From Ficedula albicollis (Eukaryota > Chordata > Aves > Passeriformes > Muscicapidae), in contig NC_021673.1 of assembly GCF_000247815.1 (NCBI RefSeq), forward strand, positions 105,503,363 to 105,567,362: 64,000 nucleotides of DNA, written 5' to 3'. The number at the start of each line of letters is the position of its first letter. Within the stretch, counting starts at the first letter, position 1. A program made the position numbers and the translations under genes. Positions 53,546-64,000 of this stretch are shown piece after piece. Below the pieces are notes generated by a model. It did no database searches. It saw only the letters and a program-made list of their open reading frames with translations, and was not told the origin of the DNA.

Positions 53546-55460
53546 GTGAGTCTGCAAAATAAGTTTCACTTACTTCTGCTTGTTTGGGAGGTAGAGGAAG
53601 AGTGTTATGTGTTGGAAGCTGTGCTTGATGAAAGCTGACTGTTTTTGCGGTGTTGGTTTTGTTAATGCAACAGGCAAAGCTTACTACATTTCAAATTATT
53701 TCTGATGGCATAGGTTTTTTTTTTTTTCCTTATTCTGTTTTATCACTGGCAAAGATGAAGGAATTAACATGCTCTGGATTAATTTGAAATAGTGTCATGT
53801 TATGAGATTGAGTGTTATTGCCTTTGTAATAACTTTTAAATTATTTTTCTGTAAGACATGCTGTGAAGCAACAGCTTAGAACATTTTAATTTTTCTTTTC
53901 TGTCTTATTCAGTTGTTTCTGCAAATAGTTCAGACAGAAGATTCATTGGATGGCTTTTTAGAAAATCACTGTGTCATTCTCCTTACTGTTCTTAATACTG
54001 GTGTTGCCTATGGTGTGAACTTTCAAGAGATGATGTGTTGATGGTGTGTTTGCATTAAATATTGTAGAAGAATTTTCCATTAAAAGGTCTTCCATCCCAA
54101 GTAGCCTGTGGTGAGGCTTCTTTTTTAAAATTAGAAAAAACCCACAAGGCTCTGTCAGGGTCATACTATTTCCTTGTGTGCAGATGCCTGACTTGCAGCA
54201 TATTCTTCTGGGGGTATCTGCTGCTGCTCCCTGAGGAGGAGGTTTTGGCACTTTGGGCTTTCAATGAAGGTGACTGGACAGCTGCAGGGAAAATGTTTGC
54301 TTTGAATATATCAACCTGGAGATCTGCTCCAGGAGCGTGGTTGGAGGAGGTAGTATTTACCCAGTGTTGTCTGTAGGACTAAAAAAGCTGCCTCTGAGCA
54401 CTGAGGGGAGGTGGTTGGCAGCCTAGCAGCCTTGGGGTTTATCTCTGAGCTATTTAGACTTAGCAGGAGTGACTCGTTACTACTAAAAGTTTAATTAGGG
54501 AAAACAACTTGCTTCACCTCTCACTTGTGTGGTGACAACCTCGCTAATGCAGAGCTTAGGAGGGACAAGACAAATGTGGTTCGGGAGTGGGGTTGGCCAC
54601 CTGTCCTATCCCCGAATGAGACAAGTGTTCCTGGTGGGGTGGTGGCCCTGTCCTGGGCACAACGTGGGAGTGAGCGTAGGGCTGGCACTGGCCACTTGCT
54701 GACAGATCGTGGCTGAGTTTAGCTGGTACACACCCCTTGGGGGGGAGGGGGGAAGGTTGACATTGGCTCTTTTCCCTCTCCTTTTTTACCAGTCTCTTGA
54801 GTGTGCACAATCTGCGTCACCTGCATTCTTGCACTGGTGCAAAGAGCCTGAGACCAAAAGATGGACATCGAGCTTAAGGATTTCTTATCAGGGACAGATT
54901 TAGAGAAAATTTGAGATAAAGCCTGATAGTTTACTTTTGAGCATTTCTGAAGTATTGCTGCTTAATCCTTTTTATTGATCCATAGCTTATGCTGGAAAGC
55001 TGTTGTCTCAGGGCAATTTCCAGAGTCCTGGAGGATAATGGCATTAATCACATATCGTGTGACTGAACAGGATGAACATTTGTTGCACTGCTGCGTTTAT
55101 CTTCATTTTTAGTTCTGGTTGTGTCTGTTACTGCTCAGCTGCATGGCTTGAGAGTGCAGTTAGGAAGCCTTCTGCAGGAGTGGTACTCGGTAATTTGGGG
55201 CTGAGTAGCAGTAAGGTCTGTAAGGAGGCTGCTGCTTTGGATTGCTGTCCTTTGATGTGCAAAGGAGCCTTGAGGAGCCTGAGAGAGCGATAGCTTCTGG
55301 GCCCAGGAAGCAATGCATATTTACTGTGATGGACACACTGCTTAAAACTCTTTGATTCGGAAAACTAGCGGACTGCATTCCTCATAGCTTTGCTCCGGCA
55401 TGTATCTTGCTTTTTTGGCCTATTTTGTAATCTGCATGAATAATTGGCTCTCATGTTGCA
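53546..55460. other. Unassigned, probably intronic
   Basis: T/G-rich sequence. Moderately GC-rich patches at 54,590-54,770 hold short frames only. No exon supported. Confidence 0.5.
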
Positions 55461-55564
55461 CCTATATAAAGAGATGCTTCTCTGATATCTGGAAATGCAG
55501 TAATGAGTGCTGAAGTGCTGCCATCACCATGGCACATCAGGGAAAGTTTGATGTGATCACATGG
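55461..55564 (+). other. Candidate TATA-driven alternative first exon, weak
   Basis: A TATA-like 'ctatataaag' at 55,461 is followed about 70 bases later by an ATG in strong context ('catcaccatgg', ATG at 55,529). The frame reads MAHQGKFDVITW and runs without a stop into a donor, 'gtgagc' at 55,565, leaving a phase-0 exon end. An acceptor-like 'aaatgcag' ending at about 55,500 would alternatively make it an internal exon. It lies in the region I infer to be an intron of the island-driven gene, on the same strand. The peptide is not recognised and the match could be chance. Confidence 0.25.
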
Positions 55565-55769
55565 GTGAGCCTTCCACCCAAGTCTTATTCTTAGATTTGT
55601 TTTTCACTTTCACTCTGATTTGGTTATATTTGAATTTTTGGCAAATACTGTTAGAAAAGTTAAAATCTGAAACAGCAATCTGAATCACAGAGCAAGTGTA
55701 GTTTGCATAAACAGATAAATAGCAGAGCTAAAAGTATAAGGAGTGCTTTCTTTTCACTAAAAGAGTGGC

Positions 55770-56035
55770 ATCATTGCAAGCTCTTCTCAGTGGTGGAATG
55801 CTAAGAGACAGTGGATACCAGTTGAAATGAGAGAAGTTCACACTGGTTACAAGGGAAAAGTGTTTTCACTATGAGGACACACAGCTGGATAGGGGCACAG
55901 GTTGCCTGGGGAGGCTGTGCAGTCTCCATCATTGGGAGTTTTCAGGCCCTGACTGAACAAAGCCCTGAGTTGGATGCAGAAGCCTGGACCAGAGACCTCA
56001 TGAGGCTCTTCCTAGCTTGATTTGTGATCCATTAA
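55770..56035 (+). mobile_element. CR1 LINE 3' fragment
   Basis: This is the sense-strand CR1 3' end: the 'agagacagtggatacc' segment at 55,803, the 'ttcttcactgtgagg'-equivalent near 55,863, the 'aggttgcctggggagg' segment near 55,898, and the degraded terminal block with 'gagacctcatgaggc' near 55,990. It is short and decayed. It is the only CR1 piece in the right third of the window. Confidence 0.85.
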
Positions 56036-57219
56036 AAACCACTTGAATTTCGAGGGATATTTATGCTGGGAAAAAGAGTAAAGCTGGAAGAGTTAAGTGG
56101 TGTGGTCACAGGGTGTTGTGGTAACAGCAAACTGATGGTGGCTGCTGTAAGATGAAAAGGAATGTAGCATCTGGCCAGGCTTGTTCTGGAGTGCTGTCTG
56201 GGGGTGTGAAGGTTAGTTGCTTTTGGTTTTTAACTTAGCAAAGCAACTTGCTGCTTCTGAAGAAGCTATATGCTGTTTTAGGCCAATGGTAGCTGTATAA
56301 CTAATCTCTAAAATTTTGGAAACAACCAGTTGACTTTTGTTTATATTGGTTAACGCACCACTTACCTGGTGGGAAGAGGTTTCAGGAGAAGTAAACTGTT
56401 TGTGCAGAAGATTTCCAGTCGTTCAGGGATTTTTAGTTTAGTTGATTGATTGGGGTTTTTTTTAGAGATTGATATTTGGCTCTTTGCATTCCTTCAAAAA
56501 TTGTGTGGGAGTGCAAATAGGAGGCAGATGAAAATCTGTGGGTTGATCAGACTGAACATGAGCCAGCTCCCCAAAGTGATGTAGGTGCTTGTGGGTGCTA
56601 ATGTGAATCCAAACAATGCTTCTATGGAGGGGGAGAAGAGTGGTCAAGGTACAGACACAACCTTGCAGGATGAAAAGGGTGACCCTGTAAAAAGGAGTGT
56701 AGATGTGTCAGAGGTGACCACAGCTCTTTTGGAGTACCAAAGCATTGCCAATGGTTTACACAACCCTCCAGGTGTGTTTTCAGGAAGATGGCCTGCAACA
56801 TTGGACTTAGTTTGGCAAACACTTGAAAGCAAGCAGAAAATGTCTGGTTTTGGTTTTTTCCTTAATTTTTTTTTTTTTTCCTGGAAGGGCATTAGTTTAG
56901 CTTAGAGATAGATTTTCCTCCTTTGTGTTTGGAGGCAATAGAGGTGAATGTGGAAAGCAACAGTTAGTAATTCCAAATGGGATTTTAAAAGCTTTTGCTT
57001 ATTGTTGAACTTTTGAAACCATTATTCCATCTGCTCCCACCCACATACTTAGAGAACTGTCATTCTTGCCAGTCATGCCCCAGCTGTGATGGGATGTGGT
57101 CAGTGGGTGAGCTCCCAGCAAGGCCTGAGTTTCATCCCTTTCATGTTCTGAGACTGAAAGCCATTGGGATTATTGCTGTGAGAAACTGAAAGCTTTAGAT
57201 TTTAGGCTTAACATTACCT
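56036..57219. other. Unassigned, probably intronic
   Basis: Nothing recognisable. A T run occurs near 56,866-56,880. Confidence 0.5.
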
Positions 57220-57759
57220 TGTCTGTAACCACTCTCCTCCGTGTCTGCACAGTGTGTTCAGAGTTACACTTGTGTAACTGTAGTGGCTTTGTGTCCACTT
57301 TCCCTGCAGCATCAGATACTACACTGGGTAATTTGCCTTTTCTTTTAATTTCTTTTATACATGTGCAAAGCCTTTGTATTTGTTCTTCTCCGTGTTTTTC
57401 CGATAGCTGGTTATTTTCAGCTGTTGCATGGATAATAGTGCTGATGAACAAGTATTTAGTTTGACACATGAAAGCATAGCTGTAAAGAATGTCTGTAACC
57501 ACTCTCCTCCGTGTCTGCACAGTGTGTTCAGAGTTACACTTGTCTAACTGTAGTGGCTTTGTGTCCACTTTCCCTGCAGCATCAGATACTACACTGGGTA
57601 ATTTGCCTTTTCTTTTAATTTCTTTTATACATGTGCAAAGCCTTTGTATTTGTTCTTCTCTGTGTTTTTCCGATAGCTGGTTATTTTCAGCTGTTGCATG
57701 GATAATAGTGCTGATTAACAAGTATTTAGTCTGACACATGAAAGCATAGCTGTAAAGAG
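57220..57759. repeat. Tandem duplication, two 270-bp copies ending at a gap
   Basis: 'gtctgtaaccactctcctcc' occurs at 57,221 and 57,491. The second copy runs to 57,759, the last base before the N run. The copies differ at about four or five bases (for example 'cttgtgtaac' against 'cttgtctaac'). The coincidence of its end with the gap points to an assembly origin. Confidence 0.97.
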
Positions 57760-58502
57760 NNNNNNNNNNNNNNNNNNNNNNNNNNNNNNNNNNNNNNNNN
57801 NNNNNNNNNNNNNNNNNNNNNNNNNNNNNNNNNNNNNNNNNNNNNNNNNNNNNNNNNNNNNNNNNNNNNNNNNNNNNNNNNNNNNNNNNNNNNNNNNNNN
57901 NNNNNNNNNNNNNNNNNNNNNNNNNNNNNNNNNNNNNNNNNNNNNNNNNNNNNNNNNNNNNNNNNNNNNNNNNNNNNNNNNNNNNNNNNNNNNNNNNNNN
58001 NNNNNNNNNNNNNNNNNNNNNNNNNNNNNNNNNNNNNNNNNNNNNNNNNNNNNNNNNNNNNNNNNNNNNNNNNNNNNNNNNNNNNNNNNNNNNNNNNNNN
58101 NNNNNNNNNNNNNNNNNNNNNNNNNNNNNNNNNNNNNNNNNNNNNNNNNNNNNNNNNNNNNNNNNNNNNNNNNNNNNNNNNNNNNNNNNNNNNNNNNNNN
58201 NNNNNNNNNNNNNNNNNNNNNNNNNNNNNNNNNNNNNNNNNNNNNNNNNNNNNNNNNNNNNNNNNNNNNNNNNNNNNNNNNNNNNNNNNNNNNNNNNNNN
58301 NNNNNNNNNNNNNNNNNNNNNNNNNNNNNNNNNNNNNNNNNNNNNNNNNNNNNNNNNNNNNNNNNNNNNNNNNNNNNNNNNNNNNNNNNNNNNNNNNNNN
58401 NNNNNNNNNNNNNNNNNNNNNNNNNNNNNNNNNNNNNNNNNNNNNNNNNNNNNNNNNNNNNNNNNNNNNNNNNNNNNNNNNNNNNNNNNNNNNNNNNNNN
58501 NN
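57760..58502. other. Assembly gap
   Basis: 743 N. The frame that appears to run through it on the minus strand is meaningless. Confidence 1.
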
Positions 58503-59428
58503 AATGAAGCAGGGAAAATTACAGTGGCAAAGGTTCCTAAATTATAGTTGTATAGGAAGATTGTGATAAGGAAGTAGTTAAACATTGCTATTTAGTCAAA
58601 CCTACAACTGTGGCTGGTACTTCAATTGTCTTCTCCTTTTGCTGACATTTAATTTGTGTGGTTGGTGAGATATTCTTCCTGCTAATAAAGTCCCTGGTTT
58701 ATTGAACCAGAAGCTTGTGGAAGTGCATGGGTGTGTTCTCCCAGGTGATTTTAGGTCAAGAGTGAAACAATTGCTAATTATTTTCAGATTTACTTGTAAA
58801 GGAAATGTAAGGTGCTTGCTATTAGGTGCCTTGCCACTGTTAAAAAAATTAATAAACAAAACCAAGACACAAATCCATCTTCCCATCTGGGAGCAGATAC
58901 TTTTCCAGTTTAGATATACTGGAAGGCAAACATAATGCAATAGGACTGAACCAGGATATTCACAGACTGAAGTATCAATGTTTGAGCTGGCTGTGTGCTT
59001 GCTACAGCTGCAAAGCCCATTGATTTTATGGCTGCAGAATGTTTGCTCACGAGCCCCAGCTCTGACAAACAGATGTGATCATCATCCTGTGCGTGCTCCT
59101 CATGGGGTTGACTGTGATGGTGAGCACAGGCCATGATCCCCTAGCAGCAGGTCTCATGTCTGAAGAGCTTTTCTTGGTTTTAGAGCATCCCAGCAGTAAT
59201 CTGCAGGATCCAAAGACCATCTTTCATCCACAAGGATGTGGGACCAAGAAAATGTTCTATGCAGGCTTTTCACAGAAGTGAGGAGTGAATAGAACCTTTT
59301 AGGGAAAAAACCTTCCACTGATCATCACAGATACGGTATATCCCCTTCTGAAAACAGACATTAGGATCTATGTTGGTGGTGGGTCATAACTTCCCTTTGA
59401 CTCTCCTCCCAGCCAGTTCATAAAATGT
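58503..59428. other. Unassigned, probably intronic
   Basis: No gene or repeat family recognised. Confidence 0.5.
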
Positions 59429-59718
59429 CCTAAGGGAAGTTGGGTTACTGTAGTTGATTTTGTTTGAACAGGATGGATCGCTGTGAGCAAAAGGTAGTTT
59501 TCAGAGGTAAAGGTGCTTATCTTTGTGCTTATCTTAACCTCATCCCCAAGGGAAGTTGGGTTACTGTAGTTAATTTTGTTTGAACAGGATGGATCGCTGT
59601 GAGCTCCTAAGGGAAGTTGGGTTACTGTAGTTGATTTTGTTTGAACAGGATGGATCGCTGTGAGCAAAAGGTAGTTTTCAGAGGTAAAGGTGCTTATCTT
59701 TGTGCTTATCTTAACCTC
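59429..59718. repeat. Mosaic triplication (long, short, long units)
   Basis: 'aagggaagttgggttactg' occurs at 59,432, 59,548 and 59,609. The first and third units run on through 'gagcaaaaggtagttttc' to 'cttatcttaacctc'; the middle unit stops at 'gctgtgagc'. The middle unit has one distinct base ('gtagttaatt' against 'gtagttgatt'). Confidence 0.95.
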
Positions 59719-62700
59719 GATGAAGCTATTACCATAGGTTTCTTGGGAAGGAATGAGCTGAAGGCAGTGGCCTGGACTGAGCAAAGGTTAAAGCAATCAG
59801 TGATAGCTTGGCTGTCAGCAGAATTGCATTGCTGGGAATCAGGTCTGAGGCTTTGCACAACTTTATTGTCTGCTTGGCTTCCAGCTGTTCCTGCGAGCGT
59901 GTCCTTCAGCAAGTTAAGGAAAGGCCAAGGGTTGCCTGCCTGCAATTTCTGCCTGCCCTTTGCATTGTGAAGCCAGTTCAGAGTGGGGCCAAAATACTGC
60001 AGAACTGGCAGTTGTTTGTGGTGGAGCCTGAGATAAATGGGTTTATCCAGTATCCGTGAGGCTGCTCAGTTTAGATCTTGGCTACTTAGCACGTTTTTTT
60101 TTCCTTTTTCTTTCTTACCAGAATAGTTGTGCTGTGGTTTGGTGTTGTTGCATCCTATTTTTAACACCAAAGCTTACTTATCTCTCGTTGAATGTGTGGT
60201 ATGTTTCATTTGAGAGAGGAGGCATTTTATCAAATGTCACAAATGAGCCTTCTTGCTAGAGCTTATTCAAAACAACTGAAAAAGGATCCTTCCCAATTCA
60301 TTTTAGTTTACATATGCAGAATTTTCATACAGTTGGAATCAGTGCAGTTTATTGTCGAATTAAAGAGATGTCAGACCCAGCCATAGTTCTCTCAACCCAG
60401 CATTATGTTTGTCATATAGTATCACAAAAATCCACGTGTGCCAAATTTATTTCAAGTATTGGGGATCTTTTACATCAAACTAATATATCTGTAAAGGAAT
60501 AAAAATTCCTTTGCAGTTGCCTGGTATTGAAGACTGTCCCTTTATGCAGAGGCATAATTGCTGGACAGCATATATTTTTGCATTAAGGACAGTCACTGCA
60601 GCTGTTTGAGTCCTGTCATATTTATGCATGACCAGATATTGCAAAAGGCTGCAAGAGTTTGCTGCAAGGAGAGTTTTCATTTTTCAGTCTTGGGAAGTGG
60701 GCTCCATCTAGTGTCTAATTTAAAGATTAGACTCCAGTTCCTTTTCTTAAACGCCCTTGCAGTGTGGATAAAGGACACAGAGGAGAAATTGTGATGGGCA
60801 TTGCTTTCACTGATGCTTATTTAGAATGAGACTTTTTCCAGTACACTCAGTATGGGAATGGCAACCTGAAACATGCATCTGTTTTACACATGCAAATGAA
60901 ATTAAAATAATTATTTTATTAAATAGCACATGAATAAAAACAAATTAAACCAGCATGGCAATGATGTGATCCTGGAATATTTTGTGGTTAGTTCCTCTCG
61001 CAGTGTTCAATGTGGCACGTTGGAAACCAGCCTGTTTGTCTATAAAACCAAAATTAGAAAACTAATTGTGGGGTTCTTTTCCGAAGTAACGAATTTTGAA
61101 ATGTGCATTGGATATTAATATGCAGTCAACAGAACATCTTTCAATATGTAAGGCTTCCATAAAGAAGCATGTGGGATTCCAACCTTTATTTTTATTGTTT
61201 TCTCAGTATTTCAGTTTTTGTGATCTTTAACCCTCTGTCCAATGCTACTTTATTTTAATTAAAAAGGATATTCTGAATTCTGAACTATTTTTAACTAAAA
61301 TAGGATATTATTTGATAGTTAATCTATCATGTCTCCAGTGCCCTGATAATAAGTGCAGTGAAACAGAGAGAAGAAGCACCAATAAGTTTGTTTTGTGTTT
61401 GTTTGTTTGTTTCTATGAAACTGGAACAACTTGAGAAAGTTTTTGAATACTTAAGACTGAATGAAGATTTACTTAGAGCACTCCATACTGAAGAAGCGGG
61501 AACTCAGAATTTTGGTCAAGAGGGCACAACAGCAAACCTGCAGAGAGGAAAACCTGAGCTGTCTGAGGACTGTTTAATTATTAGTGGAGTGGGGTTTTGT
61601 CCAGTTGTGATTTTTCCCTCTCTTTAAAGAGACATTTGGGGCCACTCAAACAAGCTTTTACCCTGAGCAGTCTGGCACTTGGCAGCACTTGGAGGCTGAT
61701 GAGGAAAGAGGCAGGGGGGCAGCACGGCTGGGCTGAGTGTGACTGCCTGCCTGAGCCGCCAGCCCCTCCCTCCCTGCCTGCCTGGGGGTGACGCAGACTG
61801 CCATTCCTCAAAGCCAGCGTGGGGCTGTGGGTGCTGCTCTCACGCTCTTGTTTATGCTGAGGGCTGCAGAGCTGCCCTTGCGAGCTGGAGGAGATCCCCA
61901 TGCAAATCCCCAGACAGCTCTTGGCTTATTTTCCTCCAGTTGCCTGGGAAGTGTGGAGCAGGGGCTGGGATCCAGGCCTGAGTCATTGGCAATGAGCCTG
62001 TTGTTGTTTCATCCGTGAAATATTTGGGGTCTGGGCTTTCCAGTTGACACTTGTGAGCTGAGTGTGGACAAAGTTAATGGGAAGCACCTGGTTCCAGGAG
62101 GGAGCAGGGAGATGGTGCCTTGGCCATGTGCAAATGGGCAGCTGCTGTGGTGGGCTGCCCACGTGTCTGCAGTGCTGGGAGAAGGGTTGGGAGCCGTGGC
62201 TGAAGAGGACAGCCATGGAAGTGGGATGTGGGTGGTGAAACCCCCTCTGGGCGTGGGGCACCACTGCCAAGCCCTGGAGCATCCCAGTATTGGGTTGTGC
62301 TGGTTTCCTTTGACCAAGGAAGGCAGCCAGAAGTTGTAGGGGGATGGCTTATGTACCTATATATACACACACTTTCTTGACTGCTCACAATTTGTTGTTG
62401 TTACTTTTGTTGCTTTTTTTAATTTTTTTTCCAGCTTTTGAGACACTGGTGTACTTTGCAACCTCTAAACTTCCCCCTATGAGTAAACTTGGTCTCTCAG
62501 ACTCACAAGAGATTATAACATTGAAACAGATACCTGGATTTCTTTTACTATTAAATTCTGTCTTCTGTAGGAAAAGAAAAAAGCAAACCAGCATTTCTTT
62601 ATCTGTTGAATTTTTTAAAAATATAAAATACTACATTGTTAAATTCAGTTTCATTTTCCCCGTTAGTTAATTTCAAACTTCTAGAAGTGAAGGGAAATGA

Positions 62701-62829
62701 AAGCAAACATGTGTCCCTTGAGGCTTCTGGATCTTATGGCAATCCAGACGATTTCTACGTATTTTGTGGGTTTTATGTTAATTAGTTATCTATGTAGAAG
62801 CTGTGGTTATATTTCAATTTCTAAATAAA
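59719..62829. other. Unassigned, probably intronic
   Basis: It has a (GTTT)n-type microsatellite at about 61,387-61,412 and a GC-richer stretch at about 61,640-62,330. I examined the latter for exons and found only short frames with no recognisable protein. Confidence 0.5.
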
Positions 62830-62919
62830 AGTTGGAAATACCTTAAATTCCCTTAAATCCTTTTGTCACTTTAAAGATCTGGGCCAAACAAAAGTTGGAA
62901 ATACCTTAAATTCCCTTAC
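62830..62919. repeat. 63-bp duplication running into a gap
   Basis: 'gttggaaataccttaaattc' occurs at 62,831 and 62,894. The second copy is cut by the gap, and its remaining part ('atccttttgtcactttaaag') reappears at 63,376 on the other side. The same 63-base segment therefore brackets the gap. Confidence 0.95.
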
Positions 62920-63375
62920 NNNNNNNNNNNNNNNNNNNNNNNNNNNNNNNNNNNNNNNNNNNNNNNNNNNNNNNNNNNNNNNNNNNNNNNNNNNNNNNNN
63001 NNNNNNNNNNNNNNNNNNNNNNNNNNNNNNNNNNNNNNNNNNNNNNNNNNNNNNNNNNNNNNNNNNNNNNNNNNNNNNNNNNNNNNNNNNNNNNNNNNNN
63101 NNNNNNNNNNNNNNNNNNNNNNNNNNNNNNNNNNNNNNNNNNNNNNNNNNNNNNNNNNNNNNNNNNNNNNNNNNNNNNNNNNNNNNNNNNNNNNNNNNNN
63201 NNNNNNNNNNNNNNNNNNNNNNNNNNNNNNNNNNNNNNNNNNNNNNNNNNNNNNNNNNNNNNNNNNNNNNNNNNNNNNNNNNNNNNNNNNNNNNNNNNNN
63301 NNNNNNNNNNNNNNNNNNNNNNNNNNNNNNNNNNNNNNNNNNNNNNNNNNNNNNNNNNNNNNNNNNNNNNNNNNN
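62920..63375. other. Assembly gap
   Basis: 456 N, flanked on both sides by parts of one duplicated 63-bp unit, so the true gap may be zero or negative in length. Confidence 1.
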
Positions 63376-63471
63376 ATCCTTTTGTCACTTTAAAGATCTG
63401 GGCCAAATCTAAACTGCTGCTGTACCTTTAAAATGTATTTGTAAATTTGGAGAGCAAACGGGCAAAGCAGC
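63376..63471. other. Right flank of the gap
   Basis: It starts with the rest of the 63-bp unit seen at 62,830-62,919. Nothing else recognised. Confidence 0.7.
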
Positions 63472-63625
63472 ATTTTTTTTTTTTTTGTCTACCATCAACT
63501 CAAAGACCGCACCACACGCAAATGCCCTTTGCAGGTAACCAACACTTTTTTTTTTTTTTTTTTTTGTCTACCATCAACTCAAAGACCGCACCACACGCAA
63601 ATGCCCTTTGCAGGTAACCAACACT
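63472..63625. repeat. Tandem duplication, two 79-bp copies led by poly-T
   Basis: 'gtctaccatcaactcaaag' occurs at 63,487 and 63,566, each preceded by a T run (15 and about 20 T). Apart from T-run length the copies look identical. Confidence 0.95.
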
Positions 63626-64000
63626 GCACTTTGAGCAGAGGCTAAAATTGACCACAAAGCTCCTACAGTCACTTTTGTTGTCACCCACCAGGTAACAGGA
63701 TGGGACACTTCACTCACTCACTGTTGCTTTGAACCTGTGAAAGGTGAGCTGTGAACCTCTGCTTGTCACGCACAACACTGTGATTGCAGTGCTTGTGTTT
63801 CATGACCGAGGGAGATGGTTTGCTGCTGGCAGGGGAGAGAAGGTCCCAAAGTAGTTGTCCTTGTCCCCCAGCATTTCTTCATGGCACAACTGCGCCATTA
63901 CTTCCTGTTTGTGTCCAAGGTAGTATATGGTAAAGCTCTATGGAGAAAGAAAAACCTCAGAAAGACTGCATTTAGTCATAACACTGAACAGCAGATGCTG
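63626..64000. other. Unassigned, probably intronic
   Basis: Nothing recognisable to the end of the window. Confidence 0.5.

Noticed and set aside
57170..58585. A 471-residue minus-strand frame
   Set aside because: It is open only because it runs through 743 N, and its left part is the 270-bp duplication.
61580..62390. GC-rich stretch with frames of 100 or so residues on both strands
   Set aside because: High GC alone lowers stop frequency. There is no splice-bounded exon, and the frames conflict with each other.
62906..63406. A 166-residue minus-strand frame
   Set aside because: Nearly all of it is N.

Overview
This looks like a window of nuclear DNA from a bird, taken from a draft assembly. 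It has the low-gene, AT-rich texture of vertebrate intergenic or intronic sequence. The only families I recognise with confidence are CR1 LINE retroposons (the dominant avian repeat) in both orientations and one avian-type retroviral LTR. I find no open reading frame that I can defend as a protein-coding gene, and no rRNA, tRNA or CRISPR array. I cannot name the species or the locus.

Layout. Positions 1-44,760 are mostly unassigned non-coding DNA. They contain an old plus-strand CR1 split by an LTR (4,532-6,172), three minus-strand CR1 copies (15,970-16,530; 27,443-28,462; 39,119-40,508), and a decayed coding-like stretch on the plus strand beside the second of these (28,463-29,070). At 43,580-46,660 the composition changes to GC-rich, CpG-dense sequence, centred on a CpG island at 44,870-46,350. 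This is the one strong sign of a gene: a probable promoter. The middle of the island is replaced by 979 consecutive C, so any first exon there cannot be read. From about 46,400 to the end the plus strand looks rich in G and T, the skew expected in an intron transcribed rightward from that island. This half holds one CR1 3' end (55,770-56,035), two exon-like short ATG frames with good splice donors (53,493 and 55,529), and two N gaps.

The most striking structure is technical. Two pure C runs (753 and 979 bases) are not credible as genomic sequence and resemble poly-G read artefacts placed in gaps. About twenty loci carry head-to-tail near-identical duplications, mostly with 56-104 bp periods and three larger ones (270, 749 and 814 bp). 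Their copies differ by only a few bases, and several end at a gap or homopolymer. I read most of them as unmerged allelic contig overlaps. I did not find a new biological system; the best biological leads are the masked promoter and the two candidate exons downstream of it.
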